Of a DNA stretch of 64,000 nucleotides, positions 61,434-64,000 are shown one piece after another. The number at the start of each line of letters is the position of its first letter. Position 1 is the first letter of the stretch. Position numbers and translations under genes: made by a program. The notes below the pieces were generated by a model. It ran no database searches. It saw nothing but the letters and a program-made list of their open reading frames with translations, and was not told where the DNA came from. This DNA comes from Gammaproteobacteria bacterium. GTDB taxonomy: Bacteria; Pseudomonadota; Gammaproteobacteria; Nevskiales; Nevskiaceae. The stretch is taken from positions 62,001 to 126,000 of the forward strand of contig JAPLSB010000023.1 in NCBI GenBank assembly GCA_026398875.1, read 5' to 3'.

Positions 61434-61534
61434 CGCAGTGCCCTCGTCGGAAGAAATTCCGATTGGAGCATGCAAGCGTACTGTTGTTCTGTAAATTATA
61501 TTGATACGAACATAAACGAGTTTTAAAACGAACG
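61434..61534. promoter_or_regulatory. Divergent promoter region dabB / LysR gene
   Basis: A 101-base AT-rich stretch between the two divergent starts. It holds the palindrome GTTTTAAAAC (61520-61529) and the sequence TTATATTGATACGAACATAA (about 61496-61515), with T-N11-A spacing usual for LysR boxes. A shared operator for self- and dab regulation is likely. No exact -35/-10 assigned. Confidence 0.5.
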
Positions 61535-62431
61535 ATGAAGCTCGATCAGCTCAATTTCCATCACCTGTTCTACTTCTGGCGAGTCGCCAAGCTGGGACAC
61601 CTGACCCGCGCCGCCGAAGAGCTGCACACCTCGCAGTCGTCGGTATCGGCGCAGGTCCGGCAGCTGGAAGCGCGCATCGGTGAAGCCCTGTTCGTCCGCG
61701 AGGGACGCCGCCTGCGGCTGACCGATACCGGGCAGCTGGTGCTGGCCTATGCCGAGAATATCTTCGGCCTCGGCCAGGAAATGCTCGGCCGCCTGCAGGG
61801 CCATAGTGCCGGCGTGACCCGCCTGCGGGTCGGCAGCGTCGCGACGCTGTCCCGCAACTACCAGGAAAACTGGATACGGCCGCTGCTTGCCGATCCGGGC
61901 GTGGTGCTGACGCTGGAATCGGGACAGCTGGAAGGCTTGATCAAGCGCCTGGTCCAGCATCAGCTCGACGTCGTGCTGGCGAACGAAACCGTGCCCGCCG
62001 ATTCCGAGCATTCGCTGCATTGCCGGTTCCTGGGCAGCCAGTCGATCTCGCTGGTCGGTCCAGCGGTGCGCTGGCAAGGCAAGACGCTGCGCGTGCCCGA
62101 AGACCTGCACGGCATGGACATCGCATTGCCGGGCCCGCGCAACGCACTAAGGGGCCAGTTCGATGCGCTGTGTGGTGCCGCAGGCGTGGTTCCCCGCGTA
62201 CGCGCGGAGGTTGACGACATGGCCATGCTTCGCCTGATCGCGCGCGACAGCGGCTGGCTGACGCTGTTGCCCGGTGTCGTCGTCCAGGACGAGCTGCGCG
62301 CCGGCGTCCTCGTTTCTGTCGGTCAGCTGGAGGAGCTGTCCGAGCGCTTCTACGCGATCACCACGCCGATCCGGCATCAGATCGACGCGCTCGAACGGCT
62401 CATCGCCCGCGAACCGACCAGCACGGCCTGA
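61535..62431 (+). CDS. LysR-type regulator of the dab operon (NhaR-like)
   Basis: 298 residues. N-terminal HTH (LNFHHLFYFWRVAKLGHLTRAA, then QSSVSAQVRQLEARIGEALF, residues 6-55) and a periplasmic-binding-type effector domain. The opening is like NhaR, a sodium/cation regulator, and like LysR genes next to dab loci. Divergent placement at 101 bases supports control of dabB-pyrC, perhaps in response to CO2/bicarbonate; inference. Confidence 0.88.
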   Translation: MKLDQLNFHHLFYFWRVAKLGHLTRAAEELHTSQSSVSAQVRQLEARIGEALFVREGRRLRLTDTGQLVLAYAENIFGLGQEMLGRLQGHSAGVTRLRVGSVATLSRNYQENWIRPLLADPGVVLTLESGQLEGLIKRLVQHQLDVVLANETVPADSEHSLHCRFLGSQSISLVGPAVRWQGKTLRVPEDLHGMDIALPGPRNALRGQFDALCGAAGVVPRVRAEVDDMAMLRLIARDSGWLTLLPGVVVQDELRAGVLVSVGQLEELSERFYAITTPIRHQIDALERLIAREPTSTA

Positions 62432-62476
62432 CCGGCGCTGCAGCGGTGCTTGGCGCTGCACGCGCGCATCGCCATG

Positions 62477-63151
62477 CTAGCCGCCGGCGTCCTGCCGGAA
62501 GTAGTGGCGGTTCAGCTGCACCTGCAGCGCATTGCGCCGGGCTTCGAGCTGCGTTCGGGTCTTGGCGAGGAAGTCCTGCAGCGCCGGCTCCGGCTCCAGC
62601 TCGATCATCACGCCGACCAGATGGCGTTGTTCGTCGAGCGCGTTGCTGAACATCAGCAGCAGTTCGCGCCCGAACTTCAGCCCGGTGTCGCCGACCAGCG
62701 GCGCGAAATCCTTCGCCATGTCGACGCCGATCGCCTTGCGGGTATCGGCCAGCAGATCCGGCATCGTCTTCGCGTCAAGGCGCAGTGCCGGATTCCGCGC
62801 CGCCACCGCTTCCAGCGTGTCGGCCAGCTGCTGGTAGTAGGTCAGCATCTCGTCAGTGGTGGCATCGAGATCGTCCGGCTTGCGCTTGAACATCAGGATC
62901 CACTTCAGCTTCGGAATGCCATCGGCCTGCTGGTACAGCAGGCTGTAGCCGACGTTCAGTTCCGCGCGCAACGCATCCGATGTGACCGGGGCCGGCTTCG
63001 CCGCCACCGGCGAGCCGCAGCCGGACGGCAGCAGCACCAGCGCTGCCATGAGCATCCAGGCGGCAACCCCGCCGGCACCACCGATGCCACTCGCACGGGT
63101 GATCGGCGGGGCCGGAGGTGCTGCAGCAGCATCAGTCGTCGGGGTGTTCAT
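62477..63151 (-). CDS. Hypothetical lipoprotein
   Basis: 224 residues. A Pro/Ala-rich start, a TM/signal segment (GVAAWMLMAALVLLPSGC) with a lipobox ending in Cys at about 45, then a helical domain with long amphipathic helices (DEMLTYYQQLADTLEAVAAR; DFLAKTRTQLEARRNALQVQ). No family recognised. ATG 63151. Convergent with LysR, 45 bases apart. The 205 bases upstream to the next gene hold nothing I can name. Confidence 0.68.
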   Translation of the reverse strand: MNTPTTDAAAAPPAPPITRASGIGGAGGVAAWMLMAALVLLPSGCGSPVAAKPAPVTSDALRAELNVGYSLLYQQADGIPKLKWILMFKRKPDDLDATTDEMLTYYQQLADTLEAVAARNPALRLDAKTMPDLLADTRKAIGVDMAKDFAPLVGDTGLKFGRELLLMFSNALDEQRHLVGVMIELEPEPALQDFLAKTRTQLEARRNALQVQLNRHYFRQDAGG

Positions 63152-63356
63152 CGGTAGCCTGCCTGCCGTGGGGTTCAACAGCAGGGAGCACGCGCGATGC
63201 CTGTGGCACGGAAATCGGGTTGGCAGCGTTTCCGGTGATCGACCGTGCGAATTCCGGTGATGGCGCGGTTAGCGCGTTCATTCCGAACGTACAGCGCGCA
63301 GTGCGGCTCGATGTGTCGTCTCGGCCTCGGGCTGAAGTCGGCGGCCCGTGTTCAGC

Positions 63357-64000
63357 TCAGCTGCGGCAGACGATCGGCCTCGCGCCGCAGCGCCGGTAGT
63401 TGTTGCAACCCCAGAAGTCCGGCTTGCCGTCCCGGCCCGGGCGACGGCTCATCTTGATGTCGCAGGTCGGGCAGGTCGGCGTGGTGTAGTCGCCGCGGGT
63501 GACCTCGGCCAACAGCGTCGCCTGATCCGCAGCGGGCATCGCTTCGATCTGCTGCAGCAGTTCCTCGCCGCTGATCAGCTTCAGGTGCTTGCCCTCGGCG
63601 AATGCCCGGGCATCCTGCGTGAAGCCTGACAGGCCGTAGAACAGTGCCAGCTGGGCCTTGAAGTGATCCCTGGCACCCCACAACGCACGCACCGCCTCGA
63701 CCCCGACCGGCTTCGACGACCAGGACTTGCACTGCGCCACCGCGAAGGTCCGAGCCGGATCGCGTTGATCGGCGATCACCACATCGACGCCGCCATCGGC
63801 GCCGGCCCCAGTCAGCCGCGCCGGATAGCCTTTGCGCTGCCAGAACAGCGCGCACAGCTCTTCGAAACGCTTCCATTCCAGCTCGCGGATCAGCGCGATG
63901 CTCCAGACCGTGGGTGCCGAGCCATTAACGGGGCCGGCGCTTGGCTCGGCAAAAGGTGCCGAAGATGGCTTCACGGTCGGCGCCGGCCTCAATGGCGGTG
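63357..64000 (-). CDS. Mrr-like restriction endonuclease with topoisomerase zinc ribbon (5' truncated)
   Basis: At least 211 residues; the frame is open to the window edge, so the N-terminus (often TM helices in this class) is missing. Core: FEELCALFWQRKGY, GADGGVDVVIAD and FAVAQCKSW (D-x-V then Q-x-K, PD-(D/E)xK nuclease). The C-terminus has CPTCDIKMSRRPGRDG / FWGCNNYRRC, a topoisomerase-type C4 zinc ribbon. Cuts DNA, perhaps modified; possibly a restriction or repair nuclease. Confidence 0.82.
   Translation of the reverse strand, partial: PPLRPAPTVKPSSAPFAEPSAGPVNGSAPTVWSIALIRELEWKRFEELCALFWQRKGYPARLTGAGADGGVDVVIADQRDPARTFAVAQCKSWSSKPVGVEAVRALWGARDHFKAQLALFYGLSGFTQDARAFAEGKHLKLISGEELLQQIEAMPAADQATLLAEVTRGDYTTPTCPTCDIKMSRRPGRDGKPDFWGCNNYRRCGARPIVCRS

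Noticed and set aside
61434..61534. Search for a small RNA in the dabB/LysR gap
   Set aside because: Too short, AT-rich, and fully explained as a divergent promoter.

Overview
This is a GC-rich chromosomal window with dense, mostly housekeeping gene content. Single-chain PurL, RlmJ, a DUF1820 protein, LdtD/MepK-type murein enzymes and an FMN lactate dehydrogenase point to a gammaproteobacterium. I would guess the Nevskiales/Lysobacterales side, but nothing in the window proves the family. No rRNA or tRNA gene, CRISPR array, integrase or transposase gene was found.

Layout. 1-13.9 kb: the 3' end of der, an MFS transporter, an acyl-CoA dehydrogenase, two paired HEAT-like hypotheticals, a GGDEF/EAL protein, an amidohydrolase-TetR pair, a YHS-domain protein, a small membrane/DinB/ATP-grasp operon and a DoxX protein. 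14.3-19.3 kb: a winged-helix/Ser-Thr kinase/TPR fusion, an unknown protein and a tyrosinase; the last two are visibly less GC-rich than their surroundings. 19.3-24.0 kb: rlmJ, a membrane protein, a Nudix hydrolase, a lipoprotein, and a TPP riboswitch in front of thiC. 24.1-30.0 kb: a tightly coupled three-gene cassette, KAP P-loop NTPase - WD40 propeller of near-identical repeats - JetD-like (DUF2220/TOPRIM) protein. This is the best candidate for an undescribed defence-type system. 30.0-35.2 kb: DUF1820, a metallo-beta-lactamase-fold protein and purL, which carries an in-frame REP palindrome.

35.2-37.5 kb is a small AT-richer island. It holds a stand-alone reverse transcriptase resembling defence RTs of the DRT2/UG2 kind and a large non-coding upstream region. 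It is flanked by two copies (about 90% identical by hand alignment) of the 3' end of purL plus its terminator palindrome, so it sits exactly behind purL and regenerates the gene's tail. The region next to it is packed with REP-like repeats.

37.5-53.5 kb: small hypotheticals, an alkyltransferase-like protein, L-lactate dehydrogenase, a secreted Gly-rich protein, a PL7 alginate-lyase lipoprotein beside a very large Calx-beta/esterase exoprotein, a coupled L,D-transpeptidase-mepK pair, a PhaC-like hydrolase, an AraC regulator divergent from an NmrA-type reductase, an HSL-family esterase and a bacterial SET-domain protein. 53.5-62.4 kb: one long minus-strand operon dabB-dabA-DUF6671-bioD-tsaC-pyrC with a divergent LysR gene. 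The DAB inorganic-carbon pump is co-transcribed with enzymes that use CO2 or bicarbonate (BioD, TsaC) or act just after a bicarbonate-using step (PyrC). The window ends in a lipoprotein and a truncated Mrr-like nuclease with a zinc ribbon.
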